Assembly (NCBI RefSeq): GCF_018320785.1
Contig: NC_054878.1
Coordinates: 45,875,429 to 45,939,428 of the forward strand
Reading direction: 5' to 3'
DNA length: 64,000 nucleotides
From: Cheilinus undulatus
Taxonomy: Eukaryota > Chordata > Actinopteri > Labriformes > Labridae
The notes beneath the pieces are model-generated. The model was given only the letters and a program-made list of their open reading frames with translations, made no database searches and had not been told where the DNA came from. A program made the translations under genes and the position numbers. Positions 36,701-44,675 of this stretch are shown here, in pieces (position 1 is the stretch's first letter; each line of letters starts with the position of its first letter).

Positions 36701-39679
36701 CAAAGTCATCCACATGTCATTAACCTAAATCCTTACCCCTAAACCCAACCCTAACCCAACTCTAACCCCTAAACCAAACCCTGGTTATGCAGCCACGGCC
36801 TCTTAGCCTTTGGAGAGGCTTTACTAAGAGCACTAAAGAGACTTTATTATGATGGATGTTTGTTCTCCTGCTTCAGTATAAGCTATTTTATTAGGCCGAC
36901 ACTGATACCTCTGCTCCTGATTTACAGTTACTCTTCCACACATAATAATCAAAGCCTAACCCTAACACCCTCAATTATGTAAATGAAACTTAGCTAAACC
37001 AGGCTAACAAGCTCATATCATGCTTAAATAATCCTGTTGCATAAATGTTTGAGGACGTTTGATAATAACATCATGTTTGGACCTCATCCTAAAATTTCTG
37101 GGTCACAGTCGAGCTTTAGGCTAGAAATTCAGTCAGCTGTTTTATTGTTTTTATGTAATTCTGTCATGTATCACAGTTTATAAGCCATATCACTGATAAA
37201 TAAACCACTGACAAACAAAGTTAAAGTTAAATAATAAAAATATGTATTCTAGGTTTGACAGAAGGCTGTTTTTACTACCAGGACAAATTTCTCTTATAAA
37301 ACCCACCTCTTAGGTCTTTAAATTTATTCAGCTGAAGTTAACTACATGTCTCGAGTACCTTAAATTGAATGAACTTGACTGAATTGTTGACCAGATGGAG
37401 AATTATTTCTTTGAAGATCTCAGAGCCAAATATTGCCTTAAACCAGGGGTCATCAAGTAAAATTGCACAATGGCCAGATTTAGTTTTGACAGAGACGCTA
37501 GGGGCCGGACTTTCAAACAAACAAAAATTAAATACATATTTTGGGCTAATTAACATATTACATATTAACTATATTACTGTATTAGTATTGTCTTTCGTAT
37601 CCCAGAGAATGGACCTCCCCACTTGTGATTTAGTACCAATATTAACCCATTTTTGACACTTTAAATCCCTTTTCACTACTTCATTCGGCCATTTCTGCAA
37701 CATTTTTTGCAACTCTTAACCCATTTTTAACATTTTTGACAGTTAATCTTCCATATATTTTATTTATCTTCAGTGCTGTTTCAACAGCCTGTGATAGTTG
37801 ATACGGTCAGTTAGCAAGCATTATCGTCACCAGGACTGGGCTGTGGGCTGGTAACACATTTTAGTTTAAACGTATTCATTTCATATTTATGACTTTAAGC
37901 TCATAATTCTGACAGTAATATTGAAATTCTGACAGCTATTCCACATAAAGTCATAACTGTGACTGTTAAGTCTGACATTTATTTCCCATAATTATGATCT
38001 TAAATACATTTTTCTGACTGATGCGTTAAAATTCTGACATTTTTATCCCCTTATTACCTCCGCCAAGGAGGTTATGTGATCAAGTGGGTTTGTTAAGTAG
38101 CTTGTTTGTTAGTTTATTTGTTTGTTCGTTTGTTAGTTCGTTTGTTAGTTAGTTTGTTTGTTTGTTAGTTTGTTAGTTTATTTGTTTGTTTGTTTGTTCA
38201 TTCGTTAGTTTGTTTGTTTGTTCATTCGTTAGTTTGTTCATTCGTTAGTTTGCTTGATGGTTTGTTTGTTGGTTTGTTTGTTCCTTTGTTTGTTCGTTTG
38301 TTTATTCGTTTGCTCGTTTGTTTCTTTGTTTGTTTGTTGTTTGTTTGTTAGCAACATAACTCAAAAAGTCATGGGCGGATTTTCATGAAATTTTCAGGAA
38401 ATGTCAGAAATGGCATAAGGAAGAACCGATTAGATTTTGGGAGTGATCTGGATCACTGTCTGGATCCAGGAATGTTTTAAAGGATTCTGTTCTATTGGGA
38501 GATAGGGCTAATGGCAGAGGTCCATGCTGTTACCACTTTACACCAGGAGATGGCGGACATGAGTAACTCCAATCCCAGCAGCATTTTTTGGTGTGTTTCT
38601 ATTCACAGTTTTGGAGTTCATAGAGTTTGAGAGACGCACGCCCGGTCAAGGAGACGAGTCGGAGCGTACCAGAGAGAAAGACAGCGAATTGTAGCAAGAA
38701 TACTCACAATGCTGGGAGGAATAGAGGAATATTCACCCTCTGACATGACTTCCACGTGTAGCTAAGCCAGTGCTTTGCCTCACCGTGTCTCCACCACACC
38801 GGGGAGGGAGTAATCGGCAGATTAGATTTTGGGAGTGAGAGAGGGCTGATGGTGGAGGTCTACACTCTCTGAGTGCTTTTCTAGTAATGAATTTAAAACT
38901 TTTCTGTTTTGTTATAATCCTGACATTTATTTCTCATAATGTTGAGTTTTAATCCACTGTTATATCATTCTGAAATTTATTTTTCTGGCTTAAACAGTTT
39001 TTAGCTTTAGCTTGTTTAGCGTTGGAAAACAGCTTGCATGTTTCTCCTGTATTTGTATTATTCTTGATCATTTTTCCACCACTCTGTGTGTCTTGCTGAT
39101 CTATTAGAATTATTTTAGCTGTAATAAGGTTTTGTCACATTATTAAATAAACCAAACCGATTTAACGGCGCTTATTTGGCGCTAGCTTAAATTGTTTCCT
39201 AATCAATGGCGTGCACGCAGCGCATTCCCGCGTAAGGGGACTGGTTGTGACAGGAGAGCGATCTGCACCGTAACACCTGTTCCGGTTCACTGTCTGCGCT
39301 GTCAGCCCTCCACAGAGCACGTTGTCGGCTTTAAACCAGACCCCAGACCAGGTTTAACGTAGAGTAACGCCATTTTAACACCTAATTTAACCGTAACGAC
39401 AGTTTAACAGCGACTAAACAGCAGCAGGAGGAGAAAACACCGAATAATCCCTCAGATTTGAACACTACACCACACACAGACAGTAGGGATCATTCTGCTG
39501 ACTTAGGCCGTGTGAAATAAAGGTAAAGGTGGTCTTACCAGGTCTATGAAGGTCAGGAACTTCCAGCTACCCCCGTAGGTCTGGTGAGCCGGCATGTCTA
39601 AGGCTTTATAGTGACAGAGGATGGAAAAATAAGACAGCAGGATGGCGACCCGGAGGACCTGTGAGGGGATCAGCGCCAT
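12622..39679 (-). CDS. aig1: aig1, androgen-induced gene 1 protein, FAHFA hydrolase (6 exons, 233 aa)
   Basis: AIG1 is a multipass membrane threonine hydrolase that cleaves fatty acid esters of hydroxy fatty acids (FAHFAs). Minus-strand exons: 39679-39539, 31630-31475, 25896-25795, 13319-13204, 12954-12788, 12641-12622; the total is 702 nt including the stop. The catalytic residues known for human AIG1 fall at the same numbers: Thr43 in [10 protein letters not shown] and His134, the first residue of exon 4 (HTTVLPF). Other family blocks are [34 protein letters not shown] and [15 protein letters not shown]. The product ends [14 protein letters not shown]; human AIG1 has 238 residues. The start has A at -3 and G at +4. 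Introns are GT-AG, from 146 bp to 12.5 kb. The gene converges on adat2 and diverges from the inferred hivep2, as in human. Confidence 0.95.
12788..12954 (-). CDS. aig1: aig1 exon 5
   Basis: Encodes [19 protein letters not shown] to [15 protein letters not shown], the last membrane segments. It ends phase 1 at ACAG/GTACAG. Confidence 0.93.
13204..13319 (-). CDS. aig1: aig1 exon 4 (begins with catalytic His134)
   Basis: Encodes [20 protein letters not shown] to GIGYILW. It opens with the catalytic histidine straight after a CTTCCAG acceptor and ends phase 2 at TTTG/GTACGA. Confidence 0.95.
13380..14215. other. aig1 intron 3, proximal part; possible old repeat
   Basis: G/A-rich sequence (GAGGTTGAGGAGAATGAGGA near 13652-13672) resembling an interspersed fish repeat I cannot name. 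No exon is visible in it. A poly-T run lies at 13806-13819. Confidence 0.3.
14216..15407. mobile_element. TTAA-flanked fold-back element, copy 2
   Basis: It starts TTAACCCTTGTGCCGTCCTC and ends GAGGAGGGCACAAGGGTTAA. The same inverted blocks as copy 1 are present, with one arm partly duplicated (ACTTCAGACCTGCTCAAA occurs twice in the left half). It sits in aig1 intron 3 and has no coding capacity. Confidence 0.68.
15408..15935. other. aig1 intron 3 sequence, nothing recognised
   Basis: Unique-looking intronic DNA between two transposons. Confidence 0.4.
15936..16835 (+). mobile_element. hAT-like family A element, near-intact (900 bp)
   Basis: Left end CACGGGTCATCAAGTCC, right end TTGATGATCAGTG, so the termini are short inverted repeats. 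It is flanked by ACTTAGGA and TCTTAGGA, a target duplication matching at 7 of 8 bases, the hAT length. The interior is the T/C-rich TTTTGCCAC repeat. No transposase. Confidence 0.8.
16836..17640. other. aig1 intron 3, unique sequence with a CT tract
   Basis: A (CT)n run lies at about 17158-17176. The stretch 17350-17640 is less AT-rich than its surroundings and looks non-repetitive. No convincing exon or RNA gene. Confidence 0.35.
17976..18205 (+). repeat. AT-rich trinucleotide microsatellite (AAT/ATT/ACT)
   Basis: A mixed tract of AAT and ATT units with short ACT/AAC interruptions. Confidence 0.9.
18216..18502 (+). repeat. 35-bp minisatellite (about 8 units)
   Basis: The unit is AACTGTTCAGTGTTTTTAGT plus AGAAGGTTCTGCTTT. 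Units alternate C/T in CTGCTTT and G/A in TTCAGTG. Confidence 0.93.
18503..20890. other. aig1 intron 3, mostly unique sequence
   Basis: No exon of aig1 or RNA gene is visible. Around 19640-19690 GGGACAAATAAAGTTTTGTA looks like a retroelement tail. The stretch 20190-20560 is GC-richer and non-repetitive, a candidate conserved element. Confidence 0.35.
20891..21725 (+). mobile_element. hAT-like element (CAGCGGTTTTCAAAGTGTG), host of a nested insertion
   Basis: Left end CAGCGGTTTTCAAAGTGTG, right end CACACTTTGAAAACCCCTG, a clear terminal inverted repeat. The flanks ATATAGAG and CTATAGAG match at 7 of 8. A second hAT-like element lies inside. No transposase. Confidence 0.82.
21038..21465 (+). 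mobile_element. hAT-like family B element nested in another hAT (428 bp)
   Basis: Ends are CAGTGATACTCAACGTGTG and GGTTGAGTAACGCTG, flanked by a perfect 8-bp duplication CTTTAAGG (21030-21037 and 21466-21473). The interior is T/C-rich TTTTTGCCACC repeats. Confidence 0.87.
21734..22431. other. aig1 intron 3 sequence, nothing recognised
   Basis: Contains GTTAGCTTGATGCTGATATC near 22018 and TAAACAGGCTAACAG near 22050, related to a motif duplicated at 59.1 kb. No gene is visible. Confidence 0.35.
22440..23410 (+). mobile_element. hAT-like family C element (971 bp)
   Basis: Ends are CAGTGGTTCTCAAACAGTG and AAGTTTGAAAACCACTG, flanked by CTGTAGAG and CTGTAGAT (7 of 8). Subterminal AGTGTGCTGTGAGA and GTGTGCCTTGAGA are also inverted partners. 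The interior is again a degenerate TTTTGCCACTTTT array. Confidence 0.82.
23419..24290. other. aig1 intron 3 sequence with a possible MITE end
   Basis: GTTTTCCGTGCTTACACAAA to CTGTGTGGACAAGGCCTAA (23953-24060) resembles the terminal part of a fish MITE, but no partner end is visible. The rest is unremarkable. Confidence 0.3.
24291..24315 (+). repeat. (AC)n microsatellite
   Basis: A perfect AC run followed by imperfect CA/CG-rich sequence. Confidence 0.85.
24356..24836. mobile_element. TTAA-type element fragment interrupted by a LINE end
   Basis: 24358-24416 matches the interior of the 14.2-kb element (ATGGTCCTACAATG block), and GAGGAGGGCACAAGCGTTAA at about 24811-24830 is its right end. The middle is replaced by an L2-like LINE fragment. 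Confidence 0.6.
24512..24785 (+). mobile_element. 5'-truncated L2-like LINE 3' end
   Basis: One frame reads [20 protein letters not shown] followed by [18 protein letters not shown] and a stop, the usual C terminus of L2/Maui ORF2. It is followed by AAGGCGCTATATATATTCAA and an (ATT)n tail at 24738-24775. Only the last 40 or so codons remain. Confidence 0.75.
24843..25309. repeat. Interspersed repeat in aig1 intron 3, copy 2
   Basis: Homologous to 7350-7835 in the same orientation. It starts near AGGTCCCCAAAACATG and ends near AATATGGGACCTTTAA, so AGGTCCC/GGGACCT may be short inverted termini. Confidence 0.6.
25310..25790. other. aig1 intron 3, unique sequence next to exon 3
   Basis: Non-repetitive. 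25560-25740 has a mixed composition (GAATTAATGGGATAATCAGG near 25603-25622), unlike the AT-rich repeats around it, so it could be a conserved non-coding element. Confidence 0.3.
25795..25896 (-). CDS. aig1: aig1 exon 3 (residues 100-133)
   Basis: Encodes [20 protein letters not shown] and then [14 protein letters not shown], among the best conserved AIG1/ADTRP blocks. The donor is ATG/GTGAGT. Confidence 0.95.
26078..26770. mobile_element. MITE-like repeat (GGGCACATTCACACC end)
   Basis: TTAGGGCACATTCACACCAG opens a segment rich in GGTCCGC/GCGGACC inverted motifs (26120-26300), with a distal TTTGGTCCGTCTAACAAAAA. This is typical of a fish DNA-transposon family, possibly Harbinger-like. The right boundary is not resolved. 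Confidence 0.4.
27153..27491. mobile_element. Short hAT-like element (CAGGGG...CCCCTG)
   Basis: Begins CAGGGGTATATGACATTGA and ends TTTGGACACCCCTG. The flanks do not give a clean duplication, so confidence is modest. Confidence 0.4.
27585..28254 (-). mobile_element. hAT-like family B element, reverse orientation, one end unresolved
   Basis: Ends GAGCCACACGTTGAGTATCACTG, the reverse of the family B left end. The interior is A/G-rich AAAAAGTGGCAAAAA units, the complement of the family repeat. The far end near 27585 is not recognisable. Confidence 0.6.
28255..29395. other. aig1 intron 2 sequence, nothing recognised
   Basis: Mostly unique DNA. A short GT-rich stretch lies near 29227-29280. Confidence 0.4.
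29400..30670 (+). repeat. 21-bp minisatellite (about 60 units) in aig1 intron 2
   Basis: The unit is GAGTCTGGTAGTGTCTATGT plus A, with GAC/GAG and GTA/GCA variants. The period is a multiple of three, so the plus strand stays open for 359 codons as repeats of VESGSVY or VDSGSVY. The array lies antisense within an aig1 intron and has no signal peptide, promoter or splice context, so I treat the frame as non-coding. Confidence 0.96.
30671..31474. other. aig1 intron 2 sequence, nothing recognised
   Basis: Unique-looking DNA between the minisatellite and exon 2. Confidence 0.4.
31475..31630 (-). CDS. aig1: aig1 exon 2 (residues 48-99)
   Basis: Encodes [19 protein letters not shown], a loop rich in charge ([15 protein letters not shown]), and [13 protein letters not shown]. 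The acceptor is CATGTAG/GTG and the donor GCG/GTGAGC, both phase 0. Confidence 0.95.
31640..32985. other. aig1 intron 1, distal part
   Basis: Mostly unique. A perfect 17-bp inverted repeat lies at 32604-32620/32647-32663. A short CT tract lies near 32216-32229. Confidence 0.4.
32604..32663. repeat. 17-bp perfect inverted repeat
   Basis: The arms AAAAGGTCCCAGGATGC and GCATCCTGGGACCTTTT are separated by 26 nt. Confidence 0.9.
32993..33855 (+). mobile_element. hAT-like family E element (863 bp)
   Basis: Ends are CACAGATGTCAAACTCAAG and TGAGTTTGACACCCCTG, flanked by CTTTAGGA and CTTTAGGG (7 of 8). The interior is made of TTTTGACTTTTxATxTCA-like units. No transposase. Confidence 0.82.
33930..34560 (+). 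pseudogene. Tc1-like transposase relic
   Basis: Two frame-shifted pieces show the DDE core: [14 protein letters not shown] (first Asp), [11 protein letters not shown] (second Asp) and, in a further frame, PDLNPTENL (catalytic Glu). The N-terminal DNA-binding part is missing and several shifts and stops break the frame. It is dead and intronic (aig1 intron 1). Confidence 0.85.
34570..35440. other. aig1 intron 1 sequence, nothing recognised
   Basis: Unique-looking DNA without visible exons. Confidence 0.4.
35445..36075 (+). repeat. Degenerate tandem array of a TTTTATCTCATAACTTTGAC unit
   Basis: About 30 imperfect units of roughly 20 bp. Similar units form the interior of family E elements, but no hAT ends flank this array, so it may be an expanded interior. 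Confidence 0.8.
36551..36932 (+). repeat. Direct duplication, 231-bp period
   Basis: TGGTTATGCAGCCACGGCCT starts at 36551 and again at 36782, and homology continues for about 150 bp with scattered changes. Between the copies is a CCCTAAACCCAACCCTAACC-like telomere-motif tract. Confidence 0.85.
37444..37745 (+). mobile_element. hAT-like family A element, 3'-truncated
   Basis: Left end CAGGGGTCATCAAGT and the subterminal GGGGCCGGACTTTCAAA block are present. The right terminus is missing. Confidence 0.65.
38054..38895 (+). mobile_element. Interspersed repeat with CCTCCGCCAAGGAGG head, copy 1
   Basis: Begins TTACCTCCGCCAAGGAGGTT and ends CTCTGAGTGCTTTTCTAGTA. Homologous to 51000-51440 on the other strand. 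It has a large internal (TTTG/TTCG)n tract. The superfamily is uncertain. Confidence 0.6.
38096..38350 (+). repeat. (TTTG)n/(TTCG)n microsatellite
   Basis: About 250 bp of tetranucleotide variants within the CCTCCGCC repeat. The other copy has only about 35 bp here. Confidence 0.92.
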
Positions 39680-39760
39680 GATGCTCTCTGTCTCTGCTGG
39701 TTCTGGTCTACTCTTATTTCTCTGCTTCTTCTCTATTCTGTCTTTATTTAATCTGGTTTG
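39160..39760 (-). promoter_or_regulatory. aig1: aig1 promoter and first-exon region
   Basis: CpG-containing, repeat-free sequence around aig1 exon 1, including GGCGTGCACGCAGCGC near 39208 on the intron side. No TATA box is obvious. The transcription start should lie just above 39679. Confidence 0.5.
39539..39679 (-). CDS. aig1: aig1 exon 1 (residues 1-47, includes Thr43)
   Basis: Encodes the first membrane segment and the catalytic threonine in [10 protein letters not shown]. It ends phase 0 at CTG/GTAAGA. Confidence 0.95.
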
Positions 39761-40094
39761 GATCCTGTCCTAACCTCCCTGTGTTCAGCCTCTGCCGTCC
39801 CCCTGCCTGCTACTGCTTCCGTGTTATGATGATGATGATGCAGAGGGGGAGGGGAGGACTGACAGTGGGGTACTACAGCACTGCTTCTCAACCTGGGGCC
39901 GGCGACCCTGAGAGGGGGCCGCCAGATGCCTTCCAGAAAATAGAGAATATTTTTAAACAATTTCCAATTTTATATTTTGCCAATTTTTATAAAGTATATG
40001 CATACAATTAGTTTGTGTTTTTTAGCGACAATGAACGATTCATTCATTACATGTAAAATAACAATAAGGTCACGGTCAGATTTATGCTGTACGA

Positions 40095-40592
40095 CGGAGT
40101 ATTAGGGCCACACGATTGTATTATTACGAGAATAAAGTCCTAATATTATTAGAATAAAGTCCTAATATTATGAGAGTAAAGTCCTAATATTATGAGAAAA
40201 ACCTTGTATTATTACGAGAATAAAGTCCTAATATTACGAGAAAAAAACGTGTATTATTACAAGAACAAAGTCGTAAATTACCATAAATAAGTTGTAATAT
40301 TATGATGATCAGATTATTATCACAATCAGGACAATACTCCGTCGTAGATCCGTGGTGCCTTGGCAGACTGTCTTTCTTGTAATATTTCATTCTCGTAATA
40401 TTACGACTTTATTCTCATAATAATACGACTTTTTTCTCGTAATATTACGACTTTATTCTCATAATAATACGACTTTTTTCTCGTAATATTACGACTTTAT
40501 TCTCATAATATTATGACTTTATTCCCATAATGTCAAAAAAAATGTATTCTTTTAATTTTTTTTCTCTCTTTGTGTGGCCCTAATATTCTGTC
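40095..40592. mobile_element. Palindromic ATTACGAG fold-back MITE
   Basis: Ends are GTATTAGGGCCACAC and GTGTGGCCCTAATATTC. Both arms consist of GAATAAAGTCxTAATATTA units in opposite orientation (40130-40300 and 40385-40535), so the transcript would fold along its length. The middle holds a segment around CCGTGGTGCCTTGGCAGACT. Confidence 0.7.
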
Positions 40593-41880
40593 ATAATGCT
40601 GAAATCAGGAATGTTTAAAAACTCCTTAAAATGTTGAGTCTGCACATGACTATTTTTAAACGTGCAAAATTCAATGTTGGGAAAATTTGCCTTAAAATTT
40701 CAGATATTTTTATGGATTTTTTTAATGGAATTTGGATATATAGAGGGGAATTTGCCTGATTTTTTTAAAAGTATATTTGTTGAAATTTTGGGAATATGTT
40801 TTTAAATTTGGAGAGTTTCACTGGGAATTTGGGGGAAAATTTGCTTTGAAATTCATTGTCAATTGTCACATCAATTTTGAAAATTTCAGCTAATATCAGG
40901 TAAAGGGGGGCTTTTCATAAAAGTTTTGGGGGGATTTCATTTGCAATTTTGGGAGACTTGCAAATTTTTATTTGAATAAGACTGGGGAGACTTTTATGAG
41001 ATACTTAAAAACACATACATTTTAAGCAGTTTAAAATTCATTCCAAGCAATAGCTTAAGTCTCACGGTGGGCTCATGGTCATCCTAATGACTGAATTTTA
41101 CAAAAGCAGTGAGAGTGACCTTATGAATACCTTTATGATAGAGAATCACGTTAAAGAGTCCTCTACGTAGAGAAATCTAAAAATGTACCTGGTTCAGTTA
41201 CATGTAAGGCTTCATTCACCTCCTTACATTTAAAACTAATGTCAGATTGAACAGGTTAATACTCATCACAGCATAAATAAATAAAATACTGGCAAACTAA
41301 CAAGCTAGGTCAAATTTACAATTAACAAATATTTAAAAATATTTGCTCTAAAAGATTCTCAAAACAATTCAAACAATAACTAAGGCTGCAAACTAAAGAG
41401 GCAATCATAGTTCTGAAAAATAAGATTATCCAGTAGTCTAACTGAAATACCTAATAAAATATTTACAGAGATTTACAAACTTCTCTGAATCACCAGTCAT
41501 CAAAAGAACCCAGACTAATGTTCATCTTGGTCTCTCTACCAGCGCCACTCCTCCAGCCAATCACAATCCTCCTCCTCAGGTGACCAGCAGAGCTGGACAC
41601 ACCTACAGATGATTCACTCCGACACAAAATAGCAATACCAACAAACCACTCGCTCTGGAAAAAAACAACAAAACACAGCAGTAATAAAATAATACAGTAA
41701 CACAGATCATCTGTGACGCAATATTTAAATGGTGTTTTTATTATATACTGATAAAAATGAATTAGGTCTGTAAATACGAGACCTGAAATTCATCCTGTTC
41801 ATTTTAATGATATAGCAATAACACAGTAAAGATCCATTAAATAAAAAAAACTGTCCTCATAATATTAGTAAAATACAGAT
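40593..41880. other. aig1-hivep2 intergenic sequence, nothing recognised
   Basis: AT-rich unique DNA. Confidence 0.4.
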
Positions 41881-41892
41881 GAACTATCTTTC

Positions 41893-42000
41893 AAATAATA
41901 TTATTTTTATTATTATTTTTATTATTTATTTTTTTTATTTTATTTTTATTTATTATTTTTTTTATTTATTATTTTTTTTTATTATTTTTATTATTATATA
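41893..42000 (+). repeat. (TTTA)n/(T)n low-complexity tract
   Basis: T and TTATTTTT runs with few other bases. Confidence 0.9.
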
Positions 42001-42009
42001 TAAAGAGAA

Positions 42010-42370
42010 CTGTCCTTATGATAATTATAGTTGAATAAAGACGAACTTCCCTTGTAATAATAATAAAAATAAAAATGAACTGTCTTTATAATAACAATAA
42101 TAAAATAGAAATAAACTATCCTTATAATAATAAATAAAAAATAAAAATGAACTGTCCTTATAATAATAAAAAATAAAAATCAACTGTCCTTATGATAATA
42201 TTAATATAAAGATGAACTGTCCTTATAATAATAGTAAAATAAAGTAAAATAATAGTTAAATAAAGATGAACCATCCCCAAAATTCTAGTAAAATAAAAAT
42301 GAACTGTCCTTATGAAAATAGTAAAATAAAGATGAACCATCCTTAAGATTATAGCAAAACAAAGAGGAGC
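42010..42370 (+). repeat. Degenerate AT-rich minisatellite
   Basis: Imperfect units of about 30-40 bp built on AAAGATGAACTGTCCTTATA and AATAATAGTAAAAT. Confidence 0.75.
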
Positions 42371-43334
42371 AGTTCTTACAGTGAAGGAGAGGAGGAGAGG
42401 ATGCTCATGGACCTCCAGTACAGGAGGAAAGAGGTGATGCAGTTGCCATGGAGACGCTGAACAGCCACTCAGGAAGAGTGAAGTGTTTCTGTGCTCACAT
42501 GTTATTGGACGGATGAACACATGCTCAGGTTTAGTTTAAACGTTTCCATGAGAAGAGACTAGCTCAGTCTGAGCAGAGATGTTCTCTTCATTTCACACAT
42601 TAATGTTTAAAGAAGTCAAAATATCAAATATACTGTTGGACAGGTAACATTCAAACCTGACTGCACCGGCCCCTCAACTTGGTTTCAAACTGAATGTATT
42701 TCTCATGCTCCATCTCTCTTTCAGCTCTTTTGTGTTCATTGTTCCATCACACCCTCCTCAGACCTGTCAGAGTCCTGTGGGCCCACACTCCCTGAAATCA
42801 TGGTCTCAATGTAGACTGAAGCAGCTGTGTATAAGGACGACACCCTCATGTAGATCGGTTAGAAATGGATCTTAGTGGAAGTTCAAATTTCATCACAATC
42901 AGTCTTTTCCTTAAAAACACTCAGTCACGTGTCTCTGCTTTCCTGCTCTGGTAATCAGCTGGTATGGGCGTCTGCTCACCTACATTCTGAGCCAATCCCT
43001 GTCAGCCACATCCTCTCTCCAGCCAATCATCCTGCAGCTGTCATATTTTAAAGTTTGTCTTAGCAGTGTGTATTTTCAGTGCACCCTTCCTCCACCCCAG
43101 CCACCTCCCTTACATCTCAGTGGTGTTTAGGGCCAGCTCCTCTGTGCATCCCTTATATGTGAAAATAAAACAGCAGTAATATTAATAATAAAAGCTAGGA
43201 CTGTCAGAATGAATACACTGATTAAAGCAGTACTGGAAAAACTTAATATTCTTCATTATTGAGTTCCTCCTCTCTCTCATTATTCTCTACATTTTCACTG
43301 ATAACAGTCACGTAGACCCATGATGTCTTTAATA
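42371..43334. other. aig1-hivep2 intergenic sequence, nothing recognised
   Basis: Unique-looking DNA. Confidence 0.4.
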
Positions 43335-43856
43335 CAGCGTTACTCAACCAAAGAGCCAAATGGTTGAAAAATACATTTGTGAGAGCCACAATCTAAGTGG
43401 TTAAAAGTGTCTATTAAGATAGATTAAAGGTGGCAAAAGTGGTCAAAAAGCAGCAAACACTGGGACTGCAAAAGGCAGCTTAAATGGGCAAGAAGTGGTT
43501 AAAAAAAGGCAAAAAGGGGCAAACACTGAGGGAAAAGTGGCAAAAATGGGTGAGAAAGTGGCAAAAAAATGAGTGACAGGTGGCAAAAATTGTCTAAAAG
43601 TGGCAAAAACATGGCAAGTAATGAGTGAAAAGTGACTAAAATAGGCAAAAATCCGAAAAAAGGTGGAAATACGGGAAGTAAGTGGAATTTAACTGCAAAA
43701 GGCAGCTTAAATGGGTGAAAAGTTGCAAAACAGGCAAAAAAAGGGACAAAAACATTGCAAAAAGCAGGATAAAAGTGTCAAAAATGGGAATAATGTTTGA
43801 AATGTAGACAGAAAAGAGCCACATGTGGCTCCAGAGCCACATGGTGAGGATCACTG
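43335..43856 (-). mobile_element. hAT-like family B element, reverse orientation (522 bp)
   Basis: Ends are CAGCGTTACTCAACCAAAG and ATGGTGAGGATCACTG, flanked by CTTTAATA and CTCTAATA (7 of 8). The interior is A/G-rich AAAAGTGGCAAAA units. Confidence 0.82.
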
Positions 43857-44675
43857 CTCTAATAGGTATCTAATAAGTATTATTAATAGGTATTTAATAG
43901 GTATTATCACAGTAACACATTAATGGTGCAGCTCTAGCTGAGGGTGAGGAAGGAGCCACAGATCTGACTGAATCCAGGCTACCATGGAGCACAGCCTCAC
44001 TGTACCCAGGAAAACCATTATTAAAAATCTATTTTTGGAGGAAGAGGATGATCTCTGTGGTTTATTCTGAGATTTTCTTTCATAACTGACCCACAAACAT
44101 CCCATTAGCTCTCTCCAACCATCCAGAGAACCAGCAGTCTTTATCAGTTTTTAGCACGAGGTGTGAGCGTGAAAGATGGAGTTAGCTCACATGAATGTGC
44201 TCTCTTTGAGTCATATCAGATTATACACTCTCTCTTCTGAGATTAATGGTGGTTTAATGGTGCACAAACTCCAGAACAGAGTAGTCCGACCCAGCAGATA
44301 CCAGGGTACAATCACGTTATTCCTCCATCTTTACTCATCTTTATCAGACTGATGGATGAAGCCTTTTAGAGCCACGTCCACTCCCAGACGTCCAACACTG
44401 ACACTGATTATCATCAGCAGGTCTGTTTGGATCTGATCGTTCTATTCTTTTATTTTGTCTTTAATTCTACACCAATAAACTTCAGATCTGAACTCTGATG
44501 TGCTGAATTATCAACAAACCATTAAACTGAAATGAAGCCTTTGGAACAGCTGGTAGCATTTGGCTAACTTTAGCTGTTTCCTGATGTCTGTCCAAGATAA
44601 ACTTTCTCAACAATGTTTATGGCTCAGATCTGTCGAAAAACCTGCACAGGCTGGGCCAGTTTTCCTTCAGATTCA
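43857..44675. other. aig1-hivep2 intergenic sequence, nothing recognised
   Basis: Unique-looking DNA before the 42-bp array. Confidence 0.4.

Noticed and set aside
36720-36790. True telomere or chromosome end
   Set aside because: The CCCTAA-like units are few and imperfect and lie in the middle of an aig1 intron.
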